DNA of 55,259 bases. Source: an uncultured Colwellia sp. (GTDB lineage: Bacteria > Pseudomonadota > Gammaproteobacteria > Enterobacterales > Alteromonadaceae). The position numbers and the translations under genes are program-made. The stretch spans positions 1 to 55,259 of the forward strand of contig CAJXQI010000025.1 in the NCBI GenBank assembly GCA_913058395.1. Reading direction: 5' to 3'. The notes under the pieces were generated by a model, which saw only the letters and a program-made list of their open reading frames with translations, did no database searches and had not been told where the DNA came from. Shown piece by piece: positions 19,504 to 29,016 of the stretch (positions are counted from its first letter, which is position 1; every line of letters starts with the position of its first letter).

Positions 19504-19622
19504 AGGCAGTATATGAGTGGAGTTCGTAGAATTGAGTGGTGTTGCTATTTAAAATAAAACTTAATAATATGCTTATTAATTAATAACAAAGGCAATATTA
19601 AACCTTACAAACAAAAATAAAA

Positions 19623-19648
19623 AACAACCTAAAAAGGTTGTTTTTTTT
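19623..19648. terminator. Terminator downstream of flrBC
   Basis: A hairpin with arms AACAACCT and AGGTTGTT and loop AAAA is flanked by A-runs on one side and eight T on the other, so it could work on both strands. It lies 80 bases past the flrC stop and upstream of the fliE promoter, separating the regulator operon from fliE. Confidence 0.8.
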
Positions 19649-19730
19649 GCTAGTTTTATATCTTCGCGGACATTTTAAGTGATAGCACAATGGCTAACGC
19701 TTAAAGTATTTTTAGATAACTTTGGTAAGC

Positions 19731-21071
19731 TTATAATGGTATTTGAATACCACTATCACGCATCCGAGCAATTTTATAGCGTAAAGTGCGAGGGCTAATA
19801 CCTAGTCGCTCAGCAACATCTTTACGGCTACCCCGACAAGCGTGTAATGTATCAAGAATAATTTGATGTTCTTGAAGTTTTAACTCGCTACCTAACTTGT
19901 CATCTTTGACAGCTAATTCAACGGTGTTTTGTGCCTGAGGCGGTTCGAAATTCTCAATCAGTAAATCACCAGCATCAATACAACGATCACTTTGTAAAAT
20001 AAGCGCTCTTTGTACTACATTATCTAATTCACGTACGTTACCGGGCCAATCATAAGCGAATAGCTTACTACGTGCTGCGGTGGTCAATTCAGGAATTATA
20101 TTGCCATCTTTTTGACAAATACGCGCGATCAAATGCTGCGCTAAAGGCAATATGTCATCTCTACGTTGATTTAGTGGTAACCAAGTTAATGGGAAAACAT
20201 TTAGTCGGTAATATAAATCTTCTCGGAATTCACCTTCACTAACCGCATCTTTTAAGTCTCGGTTACTGGTTGCAATAACTCGAACATCTAACTTTATGGT
20301 TTTGCGCCCGCCCAAGCGTTCGACTTCCCGCTCTTGCAGCACGCGCAATATTTTAGCTTGAAGTCCAAGGTCCATTTCAGTAATTTCATCAAGCAAAATA
20401 GTGCCACCTTGTGCCTGTTCAAACTTACCTGGACACGCTTGAATAGCACCTGTAAAAGCACCTTTTTCATAGCCAAATAAAGTTGCTTCTAGCATATTTT
20501 CAGGAATAGCCGCACAGTTAATTGCTACAAATGGCGCTTCACTACGTGGCGAATATTTATGAATATATTGTGCTAACACTTCTTTGCCTGAGCCACTAGG
20601 CCCTAAAACCATGACAGATGCTTCTGTGTTGGCAACTTTTTTCGCCAGCTTTAGCAATTCAATACTCGCGTTGTCTGCAACTACAGGCTCACAATCATCT
20701 TGTAGTCCCAGCGGTACGTATTGATTAACCATATTCAACAATACTTCAGGCGCAAAAGGTTTTGCCATGTAATTACAGGCACCGTCTCTCATAGCCTGTA
20801 CAGCATCATCTATCGTGCCGTAAGCGGTCATAATCAATACCGGCAATTTCGGGTAATTATGACGGATACTTTTAAGTAACGATAAGCCCGACATTCCGCC
20901 CATCTGGACATCACTCACCACAAGATCAACGGTTTGTGACTTAAGCTTTATCAACGCGTCTTCCCCTGACTCTACTGGTACACATTGGTACCCGGCTAAA
21001 AGTAGAGTATCAACTAATGCTTCTCGTAAGCCATCATCATCTTCTACTACCATGATTTTACTTGAACTCAT
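19731..21071 (-). CDS. flrC: FlrC (FleR), sigma-54 response regulator
   Basis: The protein has 446 residues: a receiver domain with phospho-acceptor D54 in VVSDVQMGG, an AAA+ domain with Walker A GPSGSGKE and the sigma-54 contact loop GAFTGA, and a C-terminal Fis-type helix-turn-helix (RKDVAERLGISPRTLRYKI). Phosphorylated by FlrB, it activates the class III sigma-54 promoters for hook, basal body and the main flagellin. Its start overlaps the flrB stop codon. FlrC is the likely activator at most of the sigma-54 sites listed here. Confidence 0.96.
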   Translation of the reverse strand: MSSSKIMVVEDDDGLREALVDTLLLAGYQCVPVESGEDALIKLKSQTVDLVVSDVQMGGMSGLSLLKSIRHNYPKLPVLIMTAYGTIDDAVQAMRDGACNYMAKPFAPEVLLNMVNQYVPLGLQDDCEPVVADNASIELLKLAKKVANTEASVMVLGPSGSGKEVLAQYIHKYSPRSEAPFVAINCAAIPENMLEATLFGYEKGAFTGAIQACPGKFEQAQGGTILLDEITEMDLGLQAKILRVLQEREVERLGGRKTIKLDVRVIATSNRDLKDAVSEGEFREDLYYRLNVFPLTWLPLNQRRDDILPLAQHLIARICQKDGNIIPELTTAARSKLFAYDWPGNVRELDNVVQRALILQSDRCIDAGDLLIENFEPPQAQNTVELAVKDDKLGSELKLQEHQIILDTLHACRGSRKDVAERLGISPRTLRYKIARMRDSGIQIPL

Positions 21072-22276
21072 TATTGTACTCCTTCAACGCAAATATCTTG
21101 ATTTTCAGGCTTGTTAATACCTGCAACAGATTGACTATTAATTAATTTAGGGATTTTCAAACAAAAGTGCGCCCCTTCTCCGGGTTGACTAAGCAATCGA
21201 ACTTCACCTTGATGAGCATTAGTGACTGACTTAACAACCGCAAGGCCTAAACCTGTACCTTGGCTTCGTGAAGTATAAAAGGGTTCAAAAATTTTATCGG
21301 CAAGCTCTGCACTAATACCTTGCCCGTTATCGCGCACACTAATGTAGGCATGCTCATCTTTACAATAAGCGCTAATATCAACAACAGCATCAGATTTAAT
21401 CACCGTTAGACTATTATGAATTAAGTTTTGAATAGCACCTGATAATGCTGTTGCATTGCCAAGAATTTCACAATCTTGTTTACAAAAATGAAGATTAACG
21501 GTTGCGCCAGCTTGCAGTGTTTGTGGTTCAATCGCTTGTTTGGCCTGTTCAATTAACTTATTAATACTTACTGGCTCTACTACCGCTTGTTTACCACTTT
21601 TTGCAAATAACAGCATGTCGTTAACTTGCTGTTCTAAATCTTGTAATCGCGAAACTAGCTTATTTTGAAAGCTCTCTCGCGCCGTCTCAGTTAATTTCTT
21701 ATTACGTAAATTTGCGCCATAGAGCATAGCGGCCGAAAGCGGTGTACGAATTTGATGCGCTAATTTAGATACCATGCGACCTAGTGATGATAAGCGCTGC
21801 AACTGACCTAATTTGTCCTGTAATAAACGAGTTTCGGTAAGGTCTGTGATCATTATGAGTTGACCCGGCTGATCGCCTAACGCCGTAATTTCTAATTTAA
21901 CGCGGCGGCCATCATTTAAAGATACTTCATGCCAATCATCAGCTCTTGGTTTAAATGAACGCTTAATCACATTAAACCAAGCTTGGCCTAAAATAGGCTC
22001 ATCAAGTAATTGCTGTGCCATATTATTCATTTTCACGACAATACCATTGCCATCAAGCATAATCATTCCTGTTGGCATAACATCGATGACTTGTTGAATT
22101 TGTTGGTTTTGCTTGTTTTGTTGACGTAATAACGCCAGCTCTCCGGGGAAACTTTCTTTTTCTAAGCTAGTAGATTTCTCTTGTTCTGCATTAGCATCAT
22201 CAAGTGACGTAAATGCACGGCTCAGCACTGAGTGCGCTGTAGAAGAATTGCTTGATGTTGAAAAGGCTAGTGCCAT
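21071..22276 (-). CDS. flrB: FlrB (FleS), sensor histidine kinase
   Basis: This 401-residue kinase has no clear membrane segment, so it is probably cytoplasmic, as FlrB/FleS are. A PAS-like domain (about residues 55-140) precedes the dimerisation helix with phospho-histidine H174 (LAHQIRTPLSAAMLYGANL). The ATPase domain has the N, G1 and G2 boxes (NLIHNSL, VRDNGQGI, GTGLGLAVVK). It phosphorylates FlrC. In Campylobacter and Vibrio the homologous kinase responds to the state of the export apparatus. It has its own sigma-54 promoter. Confidence 0.95.
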   Translation of the reverse strand: MALAFSTSSNSSTAHSVLSRAFTSLDDANAEQEKSTSLEKESFPGELALLRQQNKQNQQIQQVIDVMPTGMIMLDGNGIVVKMNNMAQQLLDEPILGQAWFNVIKRSFKPRADDWHEVSLNDGRRVKLEITALGDQPGQLIMITDLTETRLLQDKLGQLQRLSSLGRMVSKLAHQIRTPLSAAMLYGANLRNKKLTETARESFQNKLVSRLQDLEQQVNDMLLFAKSGKQAVVEPVSINKLIEQAKQAIEPQTLQAGATVNLHFCKQDCEILGNATALSGAIQNLIHNSLTVIKSDAVVDISAYCKDEHAYISVRDNGQGISAELADKIFEPFYTSRSQGTGLGLAVVKSVTNAHQGEVRLLSQPGEGAHFCLKIPKLINSQSVAGINKPENQDICVEGVQ

Positions 22277-22313
22277 ATTGTTTCACCCGAATAAAAAATA
22301 TCATCCGAATAAA

Positions 22314-22328
22314 GCATTAATTATGCCA
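22314..22328 (-). promoter_or_regulatory. Sigma-54 promoter of flrBC
   Basis: The minus strand reads TGGCATAATTAATGC, with GG and GC ten bases apart. The transcript would start near 22302, about 25 bases before flrB. FlrA, encoded just upstream, is the expected activator, as in Vibrio. Confidence 0.8.
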
Positions 22329-22500
22329 ACCAATTAAACTGTTTAAATTCAATAGATAAAGCTATTTATTAGTGAATTAATAGCTTGTCAATAAAATGGC
22401 TAGCGTAGAGCTAGCACTAATACTTAACATTGTTGGGTGTGTTTCAAACTTACTAAAAGCAAGTAAAGGCATTAATGATTGAAACCTTACAGTGCATAGA

Positions 22501-23970
22501 TTAATTGTTTTTTTGTAAGCTATATTTACGCATTTTTTCAACTAGTGTTGTTCGGCGCATGCCTAACAATTCAGCTGAACGTGCAACAACCCAGTCATTT
22601 TTATCTAACGCTTGGTTAATTAACGCGACTTCTAAATCAGCCAAATACTCTTTCAAATTTAGCCCGTCAGCAGGTAAAACATCGACTGTAGAGCCAGTGA
22701 CTACAGCTTGTTCCTCACCAGCTAGTTCATCTTCTTCGTCATCATAATCAAAACCAGAAAACAACTCGTTAATCGCTTCACGCTCTTGTAGCTCTTCAGG
22801 GTATTCTGGTTGGAATTCTTCAACATCAAGATGACGATATTTTAATGGTAATTGCCCGACATTCACCACCTGTTCAGCGTACATGATAATCATACGTTCA
22901 ATTAGGTTAGACAACTCACGAACGTTACCCGCCCACGGATGTTCTTGTAAAGATTCAATCGCTTTATCGGTAAAGCGAACTGATTGACCTTGCTCAGCAG
23001 AGAAGCGAGAAATGAGCTCTTGCAGTAATAAAGGAATATCTTCTTTACGCTCTCTAAGTGCTGGTGTTTCAATAGGAAAAACATTTAAACGGTAATATAA
23101 GTCTTCACGAAAATGATTAGTTTTTATCATTTCCTCTAAATGCTGATGAGTAGCAGCAACAATACGAACATTGGCTTTAAGACTTTTTGCACCGCCGACA
23201 CGCTCAAAAGTACGCTCTTGTAATACGCGCAATAACTTTACTTGCATTGGTTGCGGCATATCGCCTATTTCATCAAGAAATAAGGTCCCGCCTTCGGCCA
23301 TTTCAAAACGTCCTTTACGTGTTGAAATGGCACCAGTAAATGCGCCCTTTTCGTGACCAAATAATTCACTTTCAAGTAAGTCTGGCGGAATAGCACCACA
23401 ATTAACAGGCACAAAAGGCGCCTTATGGCGATCAGAAAGGTTATGAATATTGCGTGCAACAACTTCTTTACCAGTACCTGATTCACCTAAAATCAAAACA
23501 TTTGCAGCGGTACTTGCCACTTGTTCAATTAAAAAGCGTACTTGCTGCATTGGCTCACTTGTACCAACTAAAGAGCGAAATAAAGGATTAGGGCCACTTA
23601 TATTTCGTTTAGACGGCAAGTTATTATGGTATTGATGGCTGTTGTGCACTAACTCAACTAATTGAGCATAGTTAAGTGGTGTTGATAATTCACCAACAAT
23701 ATTGGCAAAACCTTTAACAGCTTCTTTATCGATAATATCATGATAAATAAAAGGACAAGTAGGGTTTGTGCGAATGATATCTTGCAGTTTAACTGAGATA
23801 TTCCCACTTAAAATCACCGTAAGAATATTCGGAACTTCAGCTAGATGCTTATCGATTTCATCTTCAGCAAAAACAAAAAAATGCTCTCCAACAAACGCTA
23901 ATACGGTTTCTATTTGGTGACGTCTGGCGGCGTCATTATCGACGACTAGAATGTGCTTTTGCCCTTGCAT
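22501..23970 (-). CDS. flrA: FlrA (FleQ), sigma-54 master activator of flagellar genes
   Basis: The protein has 489 residues. An N-terminal receiver-like FleQ domain comes first, then an AAA+ domain with Walker A GESGTGK at 162-168 and the sigma-54 loop GAFTGA, and a C-terminal Fis-like helix-turn-helix ([20 protein letters not shown]). FlrA/FleQ is the top of the flagellar hierarchy, acting with sigma-54 and restrained by FlhG. In FleQ the AAA+ domain binds cyclic-di-GMP. The protein is encoded alone, upstream of flrBC, and no sigma-54 site is visible in front of it. Confidence 0.95.
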   Translation of the reverse strand: MQGQKHILVVDNDAARRHQIETVLAFVGEHFFVFAEDEIDKHLAEVPNILTVILSGNISVKLQDIIRTNPTCPFIYHDIIDKEAVKGFANIVGELSTPLNYAQLVELVHNSHQYHNNLPSKRNISGPNPLFRSLVGTSEPMQQVRFLIEQVASTAANVLILGESGTGKEVVARNIHNLSDRHKAPFVPVNCGAIPPDLLESELFGHEKGAFTGAISTRKGRFEMAEGGTLFLDEIGDMPQPMQVKLLRVLQERTFERVGGAKSLKANVRIVAATHQHLEEMIKTNHFREDLYYRLNVFPIETPALRERKEDIPLLLQELISRFSAEQGQSVRFTDKAIESLQEHPWAGNVRELSNLIERMIIMYAEQVVNVGQLPLKYRHLDVEEFQPEYPEELQEREAINELFSGFDYDDEEDELAGEEQAVVTGSTVDVLPADGLNLKEYLADLEVALINQALDKNDWVVARSAELLGMRRTTLVEKMRKYSLQKNN

Positions 23971-24342
23971 AATACCCTGATAAACCGTTTATTCTTTTAA
24001 GATATGCCATATTAACTCCCTGTTATTAATAATCAACAATAAATTGACACTGCTGTCATTTTTTTGTCAGTAATGCTGATGAATGACTATAATTTCAAAT
24101 GCGACCTCTCTCGCTTATAAAAATTTAAAATCCCTCGATATTTTTATAGCCGTGAAAATAATGTCAAAAAAATAGCGGCGACTAATATTGCTTTTAAAAA
24201 GAGTTTTACTGGCATCAATAAAAAAGTTAATTAATTGTATTAAAAGAATAAAATCAACTTTTAAGAATAAAAGAAAATGATGGCATGAAATAAGCTTATG
24301 TAATAAATAATGAGTATTAATCGAAAATGAATAGGAATTGCA
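23971..24342. other. Divergent intergenic region between flrA and the fliS operon
   Basis: This 372-base, very AT-rich stretch carries no convincing gene. It holds the sigma-54 site for the plus-strand genes (24281-24295). It also has a small palindrome (TGACA-CTGC-TGTCA, 24045-24058) about 75 bases before the flrA start, which could be an operator or chance. I could not define the flrA promoter. Confidence 0.5.
24281..24295 (+). promoter_or_regulatory. Sigma-54 promoter of the 94-residue gene and fliS-fliT
   Basis: The plus strand reads TGGCATGAAATAAGC, with GG and GC ten bases apart. The transcript would start near 24307, about 36 bases before the ATG at 24343. This places an unrecognised gene in the FlrC or FlrA regulon. 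Confidence 0.75.
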
Positions 24343-24627
24343 ATGTTAATTATTAACGGTACTGCCGAACTTATGAAAGATAGTCACAGTTTTAAGAAAG
24401 GCGATAGACATGAGTTCAATATGTTCTCATTAAACATGCCATTAGAAGATCAGCTTGCTCAAATAGAAGAGTACTTAGTTACTCGTGGTTGGGACAATAT
24501 TGAAGTGACGAATAACGGTATTGTTGAAGATCCAGCAAGTATCGAACACGCTGTTTTACAGGCTGCTTACGAAAAAGCAAAAAACGAAGGCTTTGCGGTT
24601 ACCATTAATAATCAACCTTTAATATAA
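24343..24627 (+). CDS. Small protein of unknown function in the fliS operon
   Basis: I do not recognise this 94-residue protein. It starts with a good ribosome site (AGGA, seven bases before ATG). It is acidic and mostly polar, has no signal sequence or membrane segment and no cysteine. The middle (MPLEDQLAQIEEYLVTRGWD) is probably helical, and the end (NEGFAVTINNQPLI) looks like a strand. The sequence shows codon use like its neighbours. It follows a sigma-54 promoter and lies 64 bases before fliS, so it is probably made with the filament chaperones. A role in filament export or its control is only an inference from position. Confidence 0.8.
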   Translation: MLIINGTAELMKDSHSFKKGDRHEFNMFSLNMPLEDQLAQIEEYLVTRGWDNIEVTNNGIVEDPASIEHAVLQAAYEKAKNEGFAVTINNQPLI

Positions 24628-24691
24628 TTTATCACGCTCAATTTCTAAAATTAAGTATAATAAAGTTAATGTATTAACACTGGAGATATCT

Positions 24692-25090
24692 ATGACTCAT
24701 GCGTCATTAAAAAAATATCAACAAGTTACTAAAAGCACAGCGCAGCAAGCGTCACCTTATCAACTAGTCGCTATGTTATTTCAAAAATTACTCGATAATA
24801 TTGCCACCGCTAAAGGTGCAATATCACAAAAAAACTACGCAAAAAAAGGCGCTGAATTATCTAACGCTATTGCCATTATTGGTGTGCTGGAGGGGTCTCT
24901 TGATTTTGAGCAAGGTGGCGATATTTCAAATAACCTTGCTTCTTTGTATCAATACTGCTCTGAGCAATTGCTTGAAGCTAGTACGAGTAATGATATTGAA
25001 AAATTAAATGAAGTGGCTCAAATTTTAATCCCAATTAAGTCAGGTTGGGATGCTATTCCGCTTGAAAATCAAGAACAGGTAAGCTTTTAG
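24692..25090 (+). CDS. fliS: FliS, flagellin export chaperone
   Basis: This 132-residue, all-helical protein has the FliS signature near its start (YQQVTKSTAQQASPYQLVAM LF, with SPYQLV the key part). FliS wraps the C-terminal helix of flagellin and delivers it to FlhA. Here it would serve three flagellins, one of them a protease. The stop codon overlaps the start of the next gene (TAGTG), so the two are translationally coupled. In many relatives fliS follows fliD on the same strand; here it is on the opposite strand. Confidence 0.92.
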   Translation: MTHASLKKYQQVTKSTAQQASPYQLVAMLFQKLLDNIATAKGAISQKNYAKKGAELSNAIAIIGVLEGSLDFEQGGDISNNLASLYQYCSEQLLEASTSNDIEKLNEVAQILIPIKSGWDAIPLENQEQVSF

Positions 25091-25428
25091 TGGCTACTAG
25101 CGCTATCGAAGCTATCAATAATATCATTGACGTATCTAATACCTTGCTCGAGCTATTAGACACGTCAAATAGACATAACGACAGTGAAAGCCAAGCTAAT
25201 GATACAAATCTACTAACGCTAATGACCGAGCGAGAACAGAAAATACATGCATTATTTGAAAGCTTTACTATTGATGAATTACAAACACATAACGAAGCCC
25301 TTCAGCACGTAGCAACATTGGACAAGCAACTTGTTGATACAATTAACGTTGCACAAAAACTTTCTAAATCTAAAATTTTATCGTTAAAGAAAGGTAGAAA
25401 AGCGATTAATATTTATCAAAAGTCATAA
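25090..25428 (+). CDS. fliT: FliT-like flagellar chaperone
   Basis: This 112-residue, helical, acidic protein starts at a GTG that shares its G with the fliS stop codon. Size, helical content and position directly after fliS fit FliT, the chaperone of the filament cap FliD. Sequence identity in this family is too low for me to see a signature, so the call rests on position and length. The C-terminus is basic (KSKILSLKKGRKAINIYQKS). Confidence 0.65.
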   Translation: MATSAIEAINNIIDVSNTLLELLDTSNRHNDSESQANDTNLLTLMTEREQKIHALFESFTIDELQTHNEALQHVATLDKQLVDTINVAQKLSKSKILSLKKGRKAINIYQKS

Positions 25429-25542
25429 TATCTAACATAAATTGCCCCCTTAATTCACTCAGTTCCATGCTAAATTTACTGCCTCTGCCCTGTATTTTGA
25501 TTAATACACATACAATCAAATCCAATAAATATACATTATTTA

Positions 25543-25570
25543 CTTAAGTTTTTATTAGGTATGCCGATAA
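25543..25570 (+). promoter_or_regulatory. Sigma-28 promoter of the flagellinolysin gene
   Basis: The -35 part reads CTTAAGTTT at 25543-25551 and the -10 part reads GCCGATAA at 25563-25570, with eleven bases between them. This is a full -10 match and an almost full -35 match to the FliA consensus. The leader to the GTG start is about 85 bases. Confidence 0.85.
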
Positions 25571-25662
25571 GCCTTACATAGGGTTAAGTCTTTAATTGGC
25601 TAACCACATAAATCATATTTCGTTTCATATAAGCAAAGACAACTGCAAGGTGAAAGACTACT

Positions 25663-27411
25663 GTGCTTACGATTAATACAAACGTAAACCAGCTGTTTAT
25701 GCAGCGACAATTAAGTAGTGTCAGTTCTGAACTGGCAACTACTTTTAGCCGTTTGTCTTCTGGTATGCGTATTAATTCAGCAAAAGATGATGCGGCGGGT
25801 TTACAAATATCTAATCGTATGACCTCTCAAATTAATGGTTTGGTGGTTGCTCAACGTAATGCGAACAATGGAATATCACTAGCCCAAACGGCAGAAGGGG
25901 CATTAGTTGAAAGCACCAACTTATTATTTAGAATGCGTGACTTATCACTACAGGCAAGTAATGGTTCACTTTCTACTGAAGATAGAGAGGCGCTAAACAA
26001 AGAAACAGATCAACTTAAAGCTGAGCTAAATAGAATCAATGACTATACCGCTTTTGGTAAAAATAAAGTATTTGATACAAGCGCAAACACCACTGCTTTT
26101 GATAAGGTAGAACGCGATATTATCACCACTCTACAAGGTGGTTTATTAGCTGAGTCTGAACAAATTATTGAAGAACAGTTCGGTTTAACTGGTGATGGTG
26201 CCACGTTTAAAATTAACTTAGAAAATATTGATGGTGCCAGTGGTGTTTTAGCATCTGTTTCTTATGCAGGTACTGGCAGCAATTTAGTGATGAATATAGA
26301 TTTAGGCGATTTCTCTACTATCACGGGAGATAAAATAAAACAGCTAAAAAGTACCGTGCTGCATGAAATGACCCATGCGGTAATGGCCAATAATATGGAT
26401 TTAGGTACAACCCCGACATGGTTCGCCGAAGGCAGCGCAGAAGCAATAAGAGGCGCAGATGATAGAGTAAAATCTGATATTTCAAGCCTGGGGCTAAACA
26501 CTATAAAAACTGGTTTAAATGCCATATTTTCAAATAATAGTGCGCCAACAGGCACTAATGCAGAAGTCGCCAGCGTATATTCAGGCGGTTACATTGCAAT
26601 GCGGTATTTAGAGAGTCAAATAGGAGGTGCAGGTATAAAAACCTTAATGTCTTCTTTAGCCGGTGGCTCAACTTTTGATGCGGCCATTAATACGGCTTCT
26701 AACGGCTCACTAGCAAATGCCGCCGCACTGCAAACACAGCTAATGGCTGGTACTGTTTTTGAAGATTTTGTCAATAATGACATGGACCTTGATAATATTG
26801 ATAACGGTGCATTTGGTGGATTAGATGCTAGTGATGGCGTTAGCAGAGCTGAGACTATTGTTGGTGGGGTAAGCAAAAAAACTACCGAAAACTTTGCAAC
26901 AACCTTTGTCTCAGGGGACGACGATAGCGCTGCAGATTTTGATCCAGTAACCAACTACGCCGCTACTGGGTTAACTGAGGTTAAGCTTGAAGACTACAGT
27001 GTCGAGATCACAGGTTCGGGCAGCCAGCAAACAATATTCCAAGTTGGTGCCAATGCGAATGAAACCATAGATATGGCGTTAGGAGGCTTTTCAACCAAGG
27101 TTTTAGGGTTAGATGATTTTAACCTGATAGATAACCCACAGGGAGCAACTAACGCGATAGACGATGCCTTACGTTATGTTGATGGTGAACGCGCAAATCT
27201 AGGTGCTTTTATGAATAGAATTGAGCACACTATGGCAAACCTTAGCAATATTCATGAGAATGTCAGTGCTAGTCGTTCTCGCATACAAGATACTGACTTT
27301 GCAATAGAAACAGCTAATTTAACGAAAAACCAAATTCAGCAACAAGCCATTACCGCTATGATGTCGCAAAGCACCCAACAATCACAACTTATCCTGCAGC
27401 TCCTTGGCTAA
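25663..27411 (+). CDS. Flagellinolysin: flagellin with an internal zinc metalloprotease domain
   Basis: The protein has 582 residues. Residues 1-137 are a normal flagellin N-terminus ([20 protein letters not shown]). Residues 459-582 are a normal C-terminus ([20 protein letters not shown]). Between them lies a domain of about 320 residues with HEMTH at 234-238 and WFAEG at 253-257, the HExxH plus distal Glu pattern of gluzincin proteases (ligands H234, H238, probably E256; catalytic E235). This matches the flagellinolysin family, which places active protease along the filament. The insert replaces the small DGTFGTKQ-like hairpin that precedes FQVGANAN in the other flagellins here, and the usual outer domain is missing. 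The start is GTG at 25663, with AAGGTG about ten bases before it. Both polymerisation ends are intact, so assembly into the filament is expected. Confidence 0.93.
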   Translation: MLTINTNVNQLFMQRQLSSVSSELATTFSRLSSGMRINSAKDDAAGLQISNRMTSQINGLVVAQRNANNGISLAQTAEGALVESTNLLFRMRDLSLQASNGSLSTEDREALNKETDQLKAELNRINDYTAFGKNKVFDTSANTTAFDKVERDIITTLQGGLLAESEQIIEEQFGLTGDGATFKINLENIDGASGVLASVSYAGTGSNLVMNIDLGDFSTITGDKIKQLKSTVLHEMTHAVMANNMDLGTTPTWFAEGSAEAIRGADDRVKSDISSLGLNTIKTGLNAIFSNNSAPTGTNAEVASVYSGGYIAMRYLESQIGGAGIKTLMSSLAGGSTFDAAINTASNGSLANAAALQTQLMAGTVFEDFVNNDMDLDNIDNGAFGGLDASDGVSRAETIVGGVSKKTTENFATTFVSGDDDSAADFDPVTNYAATGLTEVKLEDYSVEITGSGSQQTIFQVGANANETIDMALGGFSTKVLGLDDFNLIDNPQGATNAIDDALRYVDGERANLGAFMNRIEHTMANLSNIHENVSASRSRIQDTDFAIETANLTKNQIQQQAITAMMSQSTQQSQLILQLLG

Positions 27412-27459
27412 AGCCCCCCTTATTACTCCCTTCTAATTGAAGCATCAAATAGCATTAAA

Positions 27460-27492
27460 AAACCGCTTTAACTTTCCAAGCTAAAACGGTTT
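27460..27492. terminator. Bidirectional terminator between flagellinolysin and fliD
   Basis: Arms AAACCG (27460-27465) and CGGTTT (27487-27492) can form a hairpin, with partial inner pairing of CTTTAAC with a TAAAA-containing segment. A-rich sequence lies on the left and T-rich on the right. It separates two converging genes. Confidence 0.6.
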
Positions 27493-27517
27493 GTTAGATT
27501 GTAAAAAAGTAATAATA

Positions 27518-28942
27518 TTAATTAGATTTTTTCACTACACCTGGCATATTGTCTAGTTGCTGCTGTAAGTAAGTACTAGTAGAATTTAGGTTGCTTACTA
27601 ATAAATCCATTGCATTATATTGTGCAAAAAGCCGCTCCTCTAATGCATCTATACGTCTAGAGAAAGCAACACGCTCATCGTCTAACTTTTTAAGTTGGCT
27701 AGTTTTGCTGTCAATTCTGCCTTGGATAAGCCCATCGGACTCCGTATAAAACTCAGTTAAGGTTTTTAATGATGCGGCAAAGCCAGGTACATCGTCAGTG
27801 CCAACAAAAAAGTTTTGCACGCCATCAACGTCTGACTCTACTAGAGCATTTAGATCTTCATTATCTATCTCTAACTTACCATAGCGATCAGAGCGAATAC
27901 CTAATTCATTTAGTGTTAACGTTGAACCATCACTACTTGCAAATGAGCTACTTAACTCTTGACGTAATTTACTCATTACGCCACGTAACATTGAATCACC
28001 TGCAAGAGGGCCACCGCCTGTATCACCTGCTTTTCCTAGTTCTTTACTAAGATCAATAAGTTTATTGTAGCTCTCAACAAACTTTTCGATACCACTTGTA
28101 ATGTTACCGTTATTTGCACTAACCGTTGCTGTACTTACATCATCGCTAACATCTTGTGTTTTTTTAGCAGTTATCGTAATACCGTCAATGGCGTCAACAA
28201 ATTCATTAGTGCTATTAGTAACGGTTAATGCACCATCAATAGTTATAATCGCGTCTTTTGCGGCATTTGTTTCACTCAAGTTGGTAGCAAAAGTAGGTGA
28301 CAATGTATCTGAATCATATGCTAAGCGAGATAAACCCACATTATCTGTATTATTGCCATCTGAAGTGTCATCAACAGTAACTTTTATAGCATTTGCTAAG
28401 CCTGTTTCTTTACTCGTTAAGACTAAATGTTGCCCGTTGTCATCGGTAATAATTGTCGCAGTGATTGAATCGTTGTCAGTACTACTATTGATTGAATCAC
28501 GAATATCACTTAATGTGGCGCTATCAGAAACACTAATATCAAAGCTATTGCTGCCAGAGCTTAAGGTTAAAGAGCCTTCTCCTACAGCTTCACTGCTATT
28601 AATTCCTGAAGATACGAGCTTATGAGAACTCGCAAGTTGATCAACTTTAATTGAGTAGCTGCCAACTTCTGCCGATTTTGTGCTACTTAACGTAACAAAA
28701 TCATCTGTGCCGGATACTTTTCTTTGCTGATAATTATCTGCATCAGCCAAATCTTCTATTGAATCAATAACACTCTGTAAGCCACCTTTTAATGCGCCTA
28801 TTGCAGAAATATCAGTGGTTAGGTTAGCTTCACGTCGATTTAGACTACTTTCAAATGGCGCTCGTTCGGCACCGACAATCGCATCAACGACATCAGAAAC
28901 TTGGAAGCCCGAACCTAAACCAGGAAATGCAATATCAACCAT
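27518..28942 (-). CDS. fliD: FliD, filament cap protein
   Basis: The 474-residue protein has the FliD N-terminus (FPGLGSGFQVSDVVDAIVGAE), a variable middle rich in Asp, Ser and Thr, and a helical C-terminus (LDDERVAFSRRIDALEERLFAQYNAMDLLVSNLN). The cap sits at the filament tip and folds arriving flagellin, here including the protease-bearing form. It lies 74 bases after flaG. Its chaperone candidate fliT is across the terminator on the other strand. Confidence 0.95.
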   Translation of the reverse strand: MVDIAFPGLGSGFQVSDVVDAIVGAERAPFESSLNRREANLTTDISAIGALKGGLQSVIDSIEDLADADNYQQRKVSGTDDFVTLSSTKSAEVGSYSIKVDQLASSHKLVSSGINSSEAVGEGSLTLSSGSNSFDISVSDSATLSDIRDSINSSTDNDSITATIITDDNGQHLVLTSKETGLANAIKVTVDDTSDGNNTDNVGLSRLAYDSDTLSPTFATNLSETNAAKDAIITIDGALTVTNSTNEFVDAIDGITITAKKTQDVSDDVSTATVSANNGNITSGIEKFVESYNKLIDLSKELGKAGDTGGGPLAGDSMLRGVMSKLRQELSSSFASSDGSTLTLNELGIRSDRYGKLEIDNEDLNALVESDVDGVQNFFVGTDDVPGFAASLKTLTEFYTESDGLIQGRIDSKTSQLKKLDDERVAFSRRIDALEERLFAQYNAMDLLVSNLNSTSTYLQQQLDNMPGVVKKSN

Positions 28943-29016
28943 AATTCACACCAATTTGTTAAAATATACCTAAATATTTAGTATAACTAAATATTTAAAA
29001 GAAAGAGTAGCAGTAG

